Origin: Methyloversatilis sp. XJ19-49
Lineage (GTDB): Bacteria > Pseudomonadota > Gammaproteobacteria > Burkholderiales > Rhodocyclaceae
DNA: 64,000 nucleotides
Direction of reading: 5' to 3'
NCBI RefSeq assembly: GCF_024580145.1
Contig: NZ_JANINI010000002.1
Coordinates: forward strand, 310,001 to 374,000
Position 1 is the stretch's first letter. Each line of letters starts with the position of its first letter. Below the pieces are notes generated by a model. It made no database searches. It was not told the DNA's origin and was given only the letters and a program-made list of their open reading frames with translations. The position numbers and the translations under genes were made by a program. Shown here piece by piece: positions 20,966-29,956 of this stretch.

Positions 20966-21736
20966 ATGCCGCGCATTTTCGCGATCGCCAACCAGAAGGG
21001 CGGAGTCGGCAAGACGACGACCAGCGTCAACCTCGCCGCCGCGCTGGGTCAGGCTGGCCAGCGTACGCTGCTGGTCGACCTCGATCCCCAGGGCAACGCC
21101 ACGATGGGCGCCGGCGTCGACAAGCGCACGCTCAAGTCCAGCGTCTACCCGGTGCTGCTCGGCCTGGCTTCGCTTGCCGACGCGCGTGTCACCAGCCCGC
21201 ATGCCGGTCTGGACGTGCTGCCGGCCAACCGGGATCTGGCAGGCGCCGAAGTCGAATTGGTCGAAATTGAAAATCGGGAAAACCGATTGAAAAAGGCCAT
21301 TTCAGAGTGCGCAGACGATTACGACTTCGTGCTGATCGACTGCCCGCCCAGCCTCAGCCTGCTGACGCTGAACGGCCTGTGCGCGGCGCACGGCGTCATC
21401 ATTCCGATGCAGTGCGAGTACTACGCGCTCGAAGGCCTGTCCGATCTGGTCAACACCATCAAGAAGGTGCATGCGAACCTGAACCGCGACCTGAAGGTGA
21501 TCGGCCTGCTGCGCGTCATGTTCGACCCGCGCAGCACGCTTTCGCAGCAGGTGTCGGCGCAGCTCGAATCGCACTTCGGTGACAAGGTGTTCAGAACGGT
21601 CGTTCCACGCAACGTCCGTCTGGCCGAAGCCCCCAGCTACGGCGTACCGGGCGTGCTGTTCGACAAGAGCGCCAAGGGTGCGCAGGCCTACACGGCCTTT
21701 GCGCAGGAAATGATCGAGCGGGTGAAAACCCTCTAG
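20966..21736 (+). CDS. parA: Chromosome partitioning ATPase ParA (Soj)
   Basis: The 256-residue protein has the deviant Walker A motif KGGVGKTTT at residues 11-19, with the signature lysine K11. It also has the Walker B-like DYDFVLIDCPPSLSLLT and ends EMIERVKTL. It binds DNA non-specifically as an ATP dimer and moves the ParB-parS complex. The ATG at 20966 starts MPRIFAIANQKGG, the usual family start. parB follows after 35 bases. Confidence 0.97.
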   Translation: MPRIFAIANQKGGVGKTTTSVNLAAALGQAGQRTLLVDLDPQGNATMGAGVDKRTLKSSVYPVLLGLASLADARVTSPHAGLDVLPANRDLAGAEVELVEIENRENRLKKAISECADDYDFVLIDCPPSLSLLTLNGLCAAHGVIIPMQCEYYALEGLSDLVNTIKKVHANLNRDLKVIGLLRVMFDPRSTLSQQVSAQLESHFGDKVFRTVVPRNVRLAEAPSYGVPGVLFDKSAKGAQAYTAFAQEMIERVKTL

Positions 21737-21771
21737 CTGCGCACATCCGCAATAAAAAAAGAAGGCAAACA

Positions 21772-22629
21772 ATGACCCCACCCAAACAGAAAGGTCTCGG
21801 CCGCGGGCTGGACGCGCTGCTGGCCGGTAACTCCGGCGAGTCCGGCAACGCCGGCGAGCTGCGCACGCTGGCGGTCGGCGCCCTGCAGCCTGGCAAGTAC
21901 CAGCCGCGCACGCGCATGGACCCGGGCTCGCTCGAAGAGCTGGCCGAGTCGATCCGCGCGCAGGGCATCATGCAGCCCATCCTGGTGCGCGAGGTGGCGC
22001 GCGAGCGCTTCGAAATCATCGCCGGCGAACGCCGTTGGCGTGCCGCGCAACTGGCCGGGCTGACCGAAGTGCCGGCGCTGGTGCGTGAAATCGCCGACGA
22101 AGCGGCGCTGGCGATGAGCCTGATCGAGAATATCCAGCGCGAGAACCTGAATCCGCTCGAAGAGGCTGCAGGGGTACAACGGCTGATCGACGAATTCGGC
22201 ATGACGCACGAACAGGCGGCGAATGCGATCGGCCGCTCGCGCTCGGCCACCACCAATCTGCTGCGACTGCTGCAGCTGGCCGAGCCGGTGCAGGAACAGC
22301 TGATCACCGGTGATCTGGACATGGGTCACGCGCGCGCGCTTCTGACGTTGCCGCGCGCCGACCAGATCGCGCTGGCCAATCGCGTCGTGGCGCAGGGCCT
22401 GACCGTGCGCGACACCGAAAAGCTGGTGGCGCAAGGCGGCGTGGCCGAACAGGGCGGCAAGCGCGCCGCCAGCGTGCCGCGCGATCTGGCGCAGCTGGAA
22501 GAGGAGCTGTCCGATCTGCTGGGCGCCGCGGTCAGTGTGCAGGCCAACGCGCGTGGCGCCGGCAAGGTCGCCATCCGTTTCAATGACCTCGACCAGCTCG
22601 ACGGCCTGATCGCTCGCCTGCGCGGCTGA
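21772..22629 (+). CDS. parB: Chromosome partitioning protein ParB (Spo0J)
   Basis: The 285-residue protein has the ParA-stimulating N terminus KGLGRGLDALLAG and the CTP-binding segment with GERRWRAAQLAGL and LIENIQRENLNPLEEA. A helix-turn-helix (TNLLRLLQL region) for parS and a C-terminal dimerisation domain follow. ParB loads at parS as a CTP-gated clamp; two perfect parS sites lie 4-5 kb upstream. The start follows an A-rich leader with GAAGG. Confidence 0.97.
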   Translation: MTPPKQKGLGRGLDALLAGNSGESGNAGELRTLAVGALQPGKYQPRTRMDPGSLEELAESIRAQGIMQPILVREVARERFEIIAGERRWRAAQLAGLTEVPALVREIADEAALAMSLIENIQRENLNPLEEAAGVQRLIDEFGMTHEQAANAIGRSRSATTNLLRLLQLAEPVQEQLITGDLDMGHARALLTLPRADQIALANRVVAQGLTVRDTEKLVAQGGVAEQGGKRAASVPRDLAQLEEELSDLLGAAVSVQANARGAGKVAIRFNDLDQLDGLIARLRG

Positions 22630-22667
22630 TCGCCCAGCCCGGCGTTCTGCCGTCGTCCCGACGCCGC

Positions 22668-23540
22668 ATGCGTTCAGCCATCGAATTCCTGCTGCTGGGT
22701 CTGGTGTGGGGGGCATCGTTCGCGTTGTACCGCGTGGCGATTCCTGAATTCGGCCTTGCGGCGACCGTAAGCCTGCGTCTGCTGCTGGCGGCGACGGCGC
22801 TTTGCCTCGTGTTCGGATCACCGTTGCGCGGCGTTGCGGCGACCGACCGGCGGCGCACGCTCGGCTGGCTCGCGCTGATCGGCGCCGGTACCACGGCGCT
22901 GCCCTTCACGCTGTTCGCCGAAACGGTCATGCGATCCAGCGCCGGCTTTGCGGCGGTGCTCAATGCCAGTTCGCCCCTCTTCTCCGCCCTGCTCGCGGTG
23001 TGCGTGTGGCGGGAGGCGCTGTCCGGCAGCAAGGCGGTCGGGCTGATGCTGGGTTTTGCCGGCGTCGCATTGCTGGCCAGCCTGCGCGAGCTCGGCCCGC
23101 TGCGCATCGGAATTGACGCCGTGCTGCTCGGTCTCGTGGGTGCTGCCTGCTACGGGCTGGGCGTTCAACTGGCGCGGCGCAAGCTCGGCGATCTGAAGGC
23201 ATCGTCGGTGGCCACCGGTTTTTCGGTCACCGGCGCAGTGCTGCTGCTGCCCTGGGCGCTGGCGTCGCTGCCCGGCGCGCCGCCGTCATGGCCGGCGATC
23301 ACTGCAGTGCTGGTACTCGGCTTCGTGTCGACGGCGCTTGGCAACTTCATGTATTTCCGGCTACTTGGCCGTATCGGTGCGACACCGGCGCTGAGCGTCA
23401 CTTTCGTGATTCCGCCGTTCGCCATGCTGTGGGGCCACCTGCTGTTCGAGGAGGTGCCGACACCCGCCATGCTGGCCAGCACGGCCGTCATTCTGGTCGG
23501 TACGGCATTGACGCTCGGCTGGCGGCGAACCCCCGGGTGA
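22668..23540 (+). CDS. EamA/DMT family transporter
   Basis: The 290-residue membrane protein has ten predicted helices in two repeated halves, beginning AIEFLLLGLVWGASFALYRVAI. The second half has LGLVGAACYGLGVQLARRKLG and ends VILVGTALTLGWRR. The drug/metabolite transporter superfamily exports amino acids and other small metabolites across the inner membrane; the substrate cannot be predicted. It follows parB by 38 bases, but a shared transcript is not implied. Confidence 0.88.
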   Translation: MRSAIEFLLLGLVWGASFALYRVAIPEFGLAATVSLRLLLAATALCLVFGSPLRGVAATDRRRTLGWLALIGAGTTALPFTLFAETVMRSSAGFAAVLNASSPLFSALLAVCVWREALSGSKAVGLMLGFAGVALLASLRELGPLRIGIDAVLLGLVGAACYGLGVQLARRKLGDLKASSVATGFSVTGAVLLLPWALASLPGAPPSWPAITAVLVLGFVSTALGNFMYFRLLGRIGATPALSVTFVIPPFAMLWGHLLFEEVPTPAMLASTAVILVGTALTLGWRRTPG

Positions 23541-23713
23541 TATTCCCGGTCAACGGGCTGCACCGGACTGCCGTTATCCACAAGGGTCGGTGCGCTTCGC
23601 ATGGCTTGTTCACCGTCTGCGGCTGGACTAGACTTGCGACCCGCGCCGCCGAGTTGATGCCGGAGAGCCCGGCCCCGCGATAATCATTGGTTAAACAACT
23701 GTCGAGGAACGTC

Positions 23714-24043
23714 ATGAGAACGATCATTTCTGCCGCCGTCTGTGCCATCGCGCTCGTGAGCGCACCGGCTTTCGCCAGCAAGGACCTGGCGACCGCCAAG
23801 GGCTGTCTGGGCTGTCACGCCATTGAAAAGGCCGGCGTCCTCGGCCCGGGCTATCAGGCTGTGGCGAAGAAGTACGAAGGCCAGAAGGACGCCGAAGGCA
23901 AGCTGGCGGCCTTCATCCGTGCCGGCACTCCGGCCGGTTCCAAGCTGATGTGGGGCGGTGCGGTGCCGATGCCGGCCAATCCGGGCGTCAGCGAAGCCGA
24001 CGCCAAGAAGCTGGCGGCCTGGATCCTCGCAGGCGCCAAGTAA
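23714..24043 (+). CDS. Small periplasmic class I cytochrome c (c551-like)
   Basis: The 109-residue protein has a signal peptide ending APAFA (cleavage after residue 21). The heme-binding CLGCH has C31, C34 and H35 as attachment and axial residues, and a distal Met is likely M86 in the VPMPAN context. This is the c551/c552 pattern of soluble electron carriers serving terminal oxidases or peroxidases. The ATG at 23714 has GAGGA at the right spacing; an upstream start would spoil the signal peptide. A strong terminator follows. Confidence 0.9.
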   Translation: MRTIISAAVCAIALVSAPAFASKDLATAKGCLGCHAIEKAGVLGPGYQAVAKKYEGQKDAEGKLAAFIRAGTPAGSKLMWGGAVPMPANPGVSEADAKKLAAWILAGAK

Positions 24044-24071
24044 GGCAGCAGCGCACGTATCGCAGCAGAAG

Positions 24072-24101
24072 GCCGGCTGGCAACAGCCGGCTTTTTCTTT
24101 T
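24072..24101 (+). terminator. Rho-independent terminator after cytochrome c gene
   Basis: A perfect 8-bp stem GCCGGCTG/CAGCCGGC with a GCAA tetraloop is followed immediately by TTTTTCTTTT. It ends the cytochrome c transcript 28 bases after its stop. Confidence 0.9.
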
Positions 24102-24206
24102 GTTGCGCCGGAATAGCGGCCCTTACACCCCCCATCATCGGGCCAACGGGCGACGTTGACCTTGCTACGCTCGCGACCGACATGTGTCTGTCAGGAGAAG
24201 TCGAGC

Positions 24207-25139
24207 ATGAGTGCAACGGCCCCGCCGCGCGTCCGTTACGGCAAGCAGGTCACCGAATCGATCAATCAGACCCGGGTGCGCTATGTCATCCTGTTCGGCT
24301 GCGCGGTGGCGACCCCCTTCCTCTTTCCGCCGACCTGGCCGCTCGTGCTGCTCGCCGTCGCCAGCTACGCGCTGCGCATGTTCGGCGTCGAAGCCATCTA
24401 CCACCGCTACTTTTCGCACCGCGCCTTCAAGTGCTCGCGCCCGGTGCAGTTCGTGCTCGCAGTGATTGCTTCGCAGTGCGGCCAGCACGGGCCGCTGTGG
24501 TGGGCATCGGTGCATCGCGTCCATCACCAGAACGTCGAACAGCCGAACGATCCGATATCGCCGCGCCAGCACGGGCTGATGCAGTCGCACGTCGGCTGGG
24601 TCTGGTGCGAGCGCTACAAGGACACCGATCTCGACGTGGTGCCCGACTTCGCCCGCTTTCCGGAAATCCTGTGGGTGAACAAGCACTACACGCTGCTCAT
24701 GCTGTCCGGTGCGTTCTTCATCTGGCTGTTGGCGACGGCAGGCGCCTTCGGACCGACCGTGACCGGCGCTGCGGCGCTGATGTGGGGCTTCTTCCTGCCG
24801 ACCGCACTGGGCGTGCAGACGGTGTCGCTGGTCAATTCGATCGGTCATTTCGGCCACCTGCCCGGTGGCTACCGCCGCTTCGACACCGACGACGATTCGG
24901 TCAACCGCCCGCTGCTGGCGCTGCTGACGATGGGTGGCGGCTGGCACAACAATCACCACCGCTACGGCGCCAGCGCACGCGCCGGCTTCGCCTGGTACGA
25001 AATCGACCTGACCTACTACTTCCTCAAGCTGCTGGCCATGCTGGGCATCATCCGCGACCTGCGCGACCAGCTTCCGGATGATGTGCGGGAAGAAGGCGGG
25101 CTGGCGCCGGCCGCCGCAAAGGTCGGCGACTCGCGCTGA
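24207..25139 (+). CDS. Membrane fatty-acid (acyl-CoA) desaturase
   Basis: The 310-residue protein has the three histidine boxes of delta-9-type di-iron desaturases: HRYFSHR, HRVHHQN and HNNHHR. About four membrane segments separate them. It introduces a double bond into acyl chains using oxygen and an electron donor at the inner membrane. The ATG at 24207 follows AGGAG at good spacing. The gene stands alone between two terminated units. An oleate hydratase-family gene elsewhere in the window could act on its products, but that link is speculative. Confidence 0.9.
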   Translation: MSATAPPRVRYGKQVTESINQTRVRYVILFGCAVATPFLFPPTWPLVLLAVASYALRMFGVEAIYHRYFSHRAFKCSRPVQFVLAVIASQCGQHGPLWWASVHRVHHQNVEQPNDPISPRQHGLMQSHVGWVWCERYKDTDLDVVPDFARFPEILWVNKHYTLLMLSGAFFIWLLATAGAFGPTVTGAAALMWGFFLPTALGVQTVSLVNSIGHFGHLPGGYRRFDTDDDSVNRPLLALLTMGGGWHNNHHRYGASARAGFAWYEIDLTYYFLKLLAMLGIIRDLRDQLPDDVREEGGLAPAAAKVGDSR

Positions 25140-25283
25140 TCGGGTGTCGCACTTCTTTACAGAGTGGATGGCAGTGCTGCAACGCATCACCGGAGTGCCT
25201 TGTTCCGTTAATGCATTTTTATGACATTACTGTGATGGAACGATAGTTGCTGCGCTCCCGCATTTCGTTCCAGGAGCTCCACC

Positions 25284-26537
25284 ATGGTCTTTCGTCGTCT
25301 TGCTCTGCCCCTGCTGCTCGCCTCGCTCGCGGGTTCTGCGCAGGCCATTCCGCTGCTCGATTTCGGCGTCGGGGATGAAGGCTTCGGCACCGAGTTCCTG
25401 CCGGCGAATGACGACGGCTCGACCAATCTGCTGGACCTGCCGTTCGACATCAACTTCTTCGGCAGCACCTACAGCACCTTCTTCGTCAACAACAACGGCA
25501 ACATCACGTTCGAGTCGGCACTCGGCACCTTCACGCCGGATCCCTTCCCGTTCGCCAGCCAGCCGATGATTGCGCCGTACTGGGCCGATGTGGACACGCG
25601 TGTCGCCGGTAATCTGTGGATTCACTCGCCGAATGCCGACACCCTCGCGGTGACCTGGTCGTCCGTCGGCTACTTCGGTGACCAGATTCCCGGTGGCGGT
25701 GAAGAGGGAGGCGAAGGCGGCGGTGATACGCTGCTCGCCGCGGCCGTCGGTCCGAAGACGAACAGCTTCCAGCTGGTGCTCCGCAATCGCGCCGATACCG
25801 GGGTGGGCAACTTCGATGTGGATTTCCGCTACGAGCGCCTCGAATGGACGACCGGCGACGCCAGTGAAGGCTCGGATGGCCTGGGTGGCATTCCCGCACA
25901 GGCCGGCTACGATGCCGGTGATGGCGTCAATTTCCTGACGTTGCCCGGGTCGCGCTCCGACGCCGTGCTCGACCTGCAGCACAGCAGCAATGTGTCGGCC
26001 GAGACACCGGGACTGTGGACATTTGCGATCCGCAACGGCGCACCGCCCGGATCGTCGCCGTCGAACCCGCTGTTGCCGGTGGCCACCGATGAGGGCTGGT
26101 CGTTCACCTTCAACGTACGCCCGGGCGAAACCTTCTTCATCGACCCCGACATCGCCATCGGCTACGACTACTTCCTCGAAAGCGGTCCGCTGTTCGCCAG
26201 CGTGCTGCTGCCGGAACTGGGTGACAACGCCTACGAAGTCTGGCTGTGGAACGGTGCCGAATGGGTGTTCGCCGACAACGTGCTGGCCGGCGAGGAATAC
26301 ACGCTGAGCGATGGCGTCGACCGCTTCCGCGTGCTCGGCATCGAAGAAAGTCTGGCACTCGATCCGCTGAACCCGACCGCCTTCGTGACCGGACTGACCT
26401 TCGCCGGAGCCGGTGCGGTCCAGCTGTCTCAGAACCCCATCGTGCTGTCGTTGCCGGTGCCCGAGCCGGAAACGTATGCGATGTTCCTCGCCGGTCTGGG
26501 CCTGATCGTGGCGGCACGCCGCCGCGCGCGCAGCTGA
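25284..26537 (+). CDS. PEP-CTERM protein with NIDO-like domain
   Basis: The 417-residue exported protein has a signal peptide (cleavage after SAQA, residue 21). A NIDO-like region follows (PFDINFFGSTYSTFFVNNNGNITFES, then APYWADVDTR), as in extracellular adhesive proteins. The C terminus is a PEP-CTERM sorting tag: VPEPETYAMFLAGLGLIVAARRRARS. Such proteins are processed by an exosortase and delivered to the surface, often with exopolysaccharide. No exosortase is in this window. A strong terminator follows. Its ligand is unknown. Confidence 0.87.
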   Translation: MVFRRLALPLLLASLAGSAQAIPLLDFGVGDEGFGTEFLPANDDGSTNLLDLPFDINFFGSTYSTFFVNNNGNITFESALGTFTPDPFPFASQPMIAPYWADVDTRVAGNLWIHSPNADTLAVTWSSVGYFGDQIPGGGEEGGEGGGDTLLAAAVGPKTNSFQLVLRNRADTGVGNFDVDFRYERLEWTTGDASEGSDGLGGIPAQAGYDAGDGVNFLTLPGSRSDAVLDLQHSSNVSAETPGLWTFAIRNGAPPGSSPSNPLLPVATDEGWSFTFNVRPGETFFIDPDIAIGYDYFLESGPLFASVLLPELGDNAYEVWLWNGAEWVFADNVLAGEEYTLSDGVDRFRVLGIEESLALDPLNPTAFVTGLTFAGAGAVQLSQNPIVLSLPVPEPETYAMFLAGLGLIVAARRRARS

Positions 26538-26563
26538 CGCAGGCGCGCCTCAGGAGTGCTGAA

Positions 26564-26605
26564 AAGCCGGCGTGCGAGCTGACGCAAGCGCACGCCGGCT
26601 TTTTT
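26564..26605 (+). terminator. Rho-independent terminator after PEP-CTERM gene
   Basis: A 13-bp perfect stem (AAGCCGGCGTGCG / CGCACGCCGGCTT) with a 12-base loop runs into TTTTTTG. It lies about 25 bases after the stop of the PEP-CTERM gene and also carries As before the stem. Confidence 0.92.
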
Positions 26606-26710
26606 GTCGACCGTCCGTCCGGCGCCGCAGCGCACAAACAAAATTGACGCTGCTCCCGGCCGCCCGCAAAATCCGGCGCTGACCTTCTTTCAGCCTTGCG
26701 GAGACTTTCC

Positions 26711-27922
26711 ATGACCCTGCCCTTCCCGTCGCGTCCCCTGCCTGCGCTACTCGTTCTGTCGGCCTGCCTGCTCGCGGCGTGCGGCGAGCAGTCCGATACG
26801 GCGCCGTCAGCGGCACCCGGGGGCGGCTTGCCGGCGATGGACGCGCCGCTGATCGTGCGGCTGGGTCATGTGGCCCCGCTGACCGGGCCGCAGGCGCATC
26901 TGGGCAAGGACAACGAGAACGGCGCCCGGCTGGCCATCGATGACCTGAACGCCGAGGGCTTCCAGATCGGCGACAAGCCGGCACGTTTCGAACTGCTCGG
27001 CGAAGACGACCAGGCCGATCCGCGCCAGGGCACGACCGTGGCGCAGAAGCTCGCCGATTCGCGCGTCAACGCGGTCATCGGTCACCTGAACAGCGGCACC
27101 ACCATTCCGGCGTCGCGCATCTATCACGACGCAGGCATCGTTCAGGTGTCACCGTCGGCGACCAATCCGCAGTACACCCGGCAGGGTTATGCCGGCGCCT
27201 TCCGTGTATTCGCCGACGACGTGCAGCAGGGCGGCGCGCTCGGCGCCTTCGCGATGAAGAACCTGAATGCGCGGCGCATCGCCATCATCGATGACCGCAC
27301 CGCCTACGGCCAGGGTCTGGCCGACGAATTCGAGAAGGCCGCCAAGGCGGCCGGCGCCGAAATCGTCACCCGCGAGTACACGACCGACAAGGCGACCGAC
27401 TTCGCCTCCATCCTGACCAAGGTGAAATCGACTTCGGCCGACCTGCTGTTCTACGGCGGCATGGACACCCAGGCCGGCCCGATGGCGCGCCAGCTGAAGA
27501 CGCTCAACCTGGGCATCCCCATGCTGTTCGGCGACGGCGGCTGCACGGTGGAATTCCACAAGCTGGCCGGCGAAGGCGCGGAAGGTCACTACTGTTCGCT
27601 GCCCGGCGTGCCGCTGGAAAAGATGGCCGGCGGCACCGCTTTCCGCGACCGCTACAAGGCGAAGTTCAACACCGACATCCAGCTCTACGCACCCTATGCG
27701 TATGACGCGGTGCGCGTGGTGGCCGAGGCGATGAAGAAGGCCGGCTCGACCGACCGCATGAAATTCCTGCCCGAGCTCGAACAGATCAACTACCCGGGCC
27801 TGACCGCGCAGATCGCCTTCGACGAGAAGGGCGACATCAAGAACGGCGCGGTGACGCTGTACCAGGCGAAGGCCGGTGCCTGGTCTCCGCTGGAGACGAT
27901 GGGCGGCGACGCGACGCCGTAA
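26711..27922 (+). CDS. livK: Branched-chain amino acid ABC transporter, substrate-binding lipoprotein
   Basis: The 403-residue periplasmic binding protein has a lipoprotein signal; the lipobox LLAAC places the lipidated Cys at residue 24. The mature part has the type I fold of Leu/Ile/Val-binding proteins (IVRLGHVAPLTGPQAHLGKDNENGA, then VNAVIGHLNSGTTIPAS). It delivers branched-chain amino acids or a related compound to the LivHMGF complex encoded next. A lipid anchor is unusual for LivK of Gram-negative bacteria, where the protein is usually soluble. The ATG at 26711 follows GGAG. Confidence 0.9.
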   Translation: MTLPFPSRPLPALLVLSACLLAACGEQSDTAPSAAPGGGLPAMDAPLIVRLGHVAPLTGPQAHLGKDNENGARLAIDDLNAEGFQIGDKPARFELLGEDDQADPRQGTTVAQKLADSRVNAVIGHLNSGTTIPASRIYHDAGIVQVSPSATNPQYTRQGYAGAFRVFADDVQQGGALGAFAMKNLNARRIAIIDDRTAYGQGLADEFEKAAKAAGAEIVTREYTTDKATDFASILTKVKSTSADLLFYGGMDTQAGPMARQLKTLNLGIPMLFGDGGCTVEFHKLAGEGAEGHYCSLPGVPLEKMAGGTAFRDRYKAKFNTDIQLYAPYAYDAVRVVAEAMKKAGSTDRMKFLPELEQINYPGLTAQIAFDEKGDIKNGAVTLYQAKAGAWSPLETMGGDATP

Positions 27923-27929
27923 GCGCCGC

Positions 27930-28853
27930 GTGGACATTTTCATCCAGCAGATCATCAATGGTCTGGTGCTCGGCAGCATCTACGCGCTGGTGGCACTGGG
28001 CTACACGATGGTCTACGGCATCCTAGGGCTGATCAATTTCGCGCACGGCGAGGTGGTGATGATCGGCGCGCTGACTGCGCTGACCGCCATCGGCCTGCTC
28101 GTGCCGTCGGGGTTGCCCGGCCCGGTGGTGGTGCTCGGCGGCCTGCTGATCGCCATTCCGGTCTGCATGGCGGTCGGCTTTTCGATCGAGCGCATCGCCT
28201 ACCGGCCGCTGCGCAACGCGCCCCGGCTGGCGCCGCTGATCACCGCCATCGGCGTGTCAATCGTGCTGCAGCAGCTGGCCATGATGGGCTGGGGCCGCAA
28301 CTACCACACCTTCCCGGCCATCCTGCCGACCACGCCGCACCAGGTGTTCGGCGCCGCGATCACCGACCTGCAGATCCTGATCGTCGTCACCGCCGCCGTG
28401 TTGATGGCCGCGCTGCTGTGGCTGATCACGCGCACCCGGCTCGGCCGCGCGATGCGCGCGACGTCCGAGAACCCGGCGGTGGCGCGGCTGATGGGGGTCG
28501 ACGTCGACCGCGTCATCGCCTTCACCTTCGTGCTCGGCTCGGCGCTTGCGGCGGTGGCTGGCGTCATGGTCGCGGCCAATTATTCGATCGCGCACTACGC
28601 CATGGGCTTCATGCTCGGCCTGAAGGCGTTCACCGCCGCCGTGCTGGGCGGCATCGGCAATGTCGGCGGCGCCATGCTGGGCGGCCTGCTGCTGGGCATC
28701 ATCGAAAGTCTGGGTGCCGGCTACATCGGCGACCTGACCGGCGGCTTCCTCGGCAGCCACTATCAGGACGTGTTCGCCTTCTTCGTACTCATCCTGGTGC
28801 TGGTGTTCCGCCCGTCCGGCCTGATGGGCGAAAAGGTAGCGGAGCGGGCATGA
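27930..28853 (+). CDS. livH: Branched-chain amino acid ABC transporter permease LivH
   Basis: The 307-residue inner-membrane permease begins with the family sequence FIQQIINGLVLGSIYALVALGYTMVYGILGLINFAHGE and has about eight helices. The cytoplasmic coupling loop is GRAMRATSENPAVARLMGVD. It forms the translocation path with LivM. It starts at GTG (27930), seven bases after livK, and its stop overlaps the livM start (ATGA). Confidence 0.95.
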   Translation: MDIFIQQIINGLVLGSIYALVALGYTMVYGILGLINFAHGEVVMIGALTALTAIGLLVPSGLPGPVVVLGGLLIAIPVCMAVGFSIERIAYRPLRNAPRLAPLITAIGVSIVLQQLAMMGWGRNYHTFPAILPTTPHQVFGAAITDLQILIVVTAAVLMAALLWLITRTRLGRAMRATSENPAVARLMGVDVDRVIAFTFVLGSALAAVAGVMVAANYSIAHYAMGFMLGLKAFTAAVLGGIGNVGGAMLGGLLLGIIESLGAGYIGDLTGGFLGSHYQDVFAFFVLILVLVFRPSGLMGEKVAERA

Positions 28854-29956
28854 CCCTGCCCGGCGACCCCAAACTGCGTGCCCGGCTGGGCATCGTGCTG
28901 ATCGGCATCGCGCTGGCGGTGCTGCCCTTTGTCGTCGGCGCGAACTTCGGCAATTCGTGGGTGCGCATCATCGACTTCGCGCTGCTCTACGTCATGCTGG
29001 CGCTCGGTCTGAACATCGTGGTCGGCTTCGCCGGCCTGCTCGACCTGGGTTACATCGCCTTCTACGCGGTCGGCGCCTATCTGTATGCGCTGCTGTCGAG
29101 CCCGCATCTGGCCACCGCATTTCCCGCCGTGTTCGCCAGTGCGCCGGCCTGGTCCGTGTGGCTGGTGCTGCCGCTGGGTGCACTGGTCGCCGGTCTGTTC
29201 GGCGTGCTGCTCGGCACGCCGACGCTCAAGCTGCGCGGCGACTACCTCGCCATCGTCACGCTCGGCTTCGGCGAAATCATCCGCATCTTCCTGAATAACC
29301 TGAACGCGCCGCTGAACCTGACCAACGGACCGCAGGGCATCAACAACATCCAGTCGGCGGAGATCGCCGGCCAGTCGCTCGGCCGCAGCTTCGAACTGTT
29401 CGGTCTGCAGATCCCGTCGGTCACCGCGCACTACTACTTCTTCCTGGCGCTGACGCTGCTGGTCATCTTCATCTGCGTGCGCCTGCAGGATTCGCGGCTC
29501 GGCCGCGCCTGGGTCGCCATCCGCGAAGACGAACTGGCGGCGCGCGCCTGCGGCATCAATACGCGCAACGTGAAGCTGCTGGCGTTCGGGCTGGGCGCGA
29601 CGTTCGGCGGCGTGGCCGGCGGCCTGTTCGCCGGCTTCCAGGGCTTCGTCAGTCCGGAGTCGTTCGGCCTGCTCGAATCCATCATGGTGCTGTGCATGGT
29701 GGTGCTGGGCGGCATGGGCCACATCGCCGGCGTCATCCTCGGCGCGCTGCTGCTGGCGTTGCTGCCCGAAGTGCTGCGCTGGGGTGCCGCACCGGTGCAG
29801 CAGTGGCTGTTCGGCAAGGTGCTGGTCGATCCGGAATCGCTGCGCCTGCTGCTGTTCGGCGTCGCGCTGGTGCTCGTGATGCGATGGCGACCGGCCGGCC
29901 TGTGGCCGTCGGCGCTGCGCAAGCGCGAACTGGCCGCACACGCGGAGGTGGCATGA
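28850..29956 (+). CDS. livM: Branched-chain amino acid ABC transporter permease LivM
   Basis: The 368-residue permease shows the LivM pattern: MLALGLNIVVGFAGLLDLGYIAFYAVGAYLYAL, LRGDYLAIVTLGFGEIIRIFLNN, and the ATPase-contact loop GRAWVAIREDELAARACGIN. It pairs with LivH. The start overlaps the livH stop by four bases, and the stop overlaps the livG start in the same way, indicating translational coupling. Confidence 0.95.
   Translation: MTLPGDPKLRARLGIVLIGIALAVLPFVVGANFGNSWVRIIDFALLYVMLALGLNIVVGFAGLLDLGYIAFYAVGAYLYALLSSPHLATAFPAVFASAPAWSVWLVLPLGALVAGLFGVLLGTPTLKLRGDYLAIVTLGFGEIIRIFLNNLNAPLNLTNGPQGINNIQSAEIAGQSLGRSFELFGLQIPSVTAHYYFFLALTLLVIFICVRLQDSRLGRAWVAIREDELAARACGINTRNVKLLAFGLGATFGGVAGGLFAGFQGFVSPESFGLLESIMVLCMVVLGGMGHIAGVILGALLLALLPEVLRWGAAPVQQWLFGKVLVDPESLRLLLFGVALVLVMRWRPAGLWPSALRKRELAAHAEVA

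Noticed and set aside
19021-21030. 669-residue frame antisense to mnmG and rsmG
   Set aside because: It is the opposite strand of well-supported genes, with low-complexity Arg/His/Gln-rich sequence and no motif.
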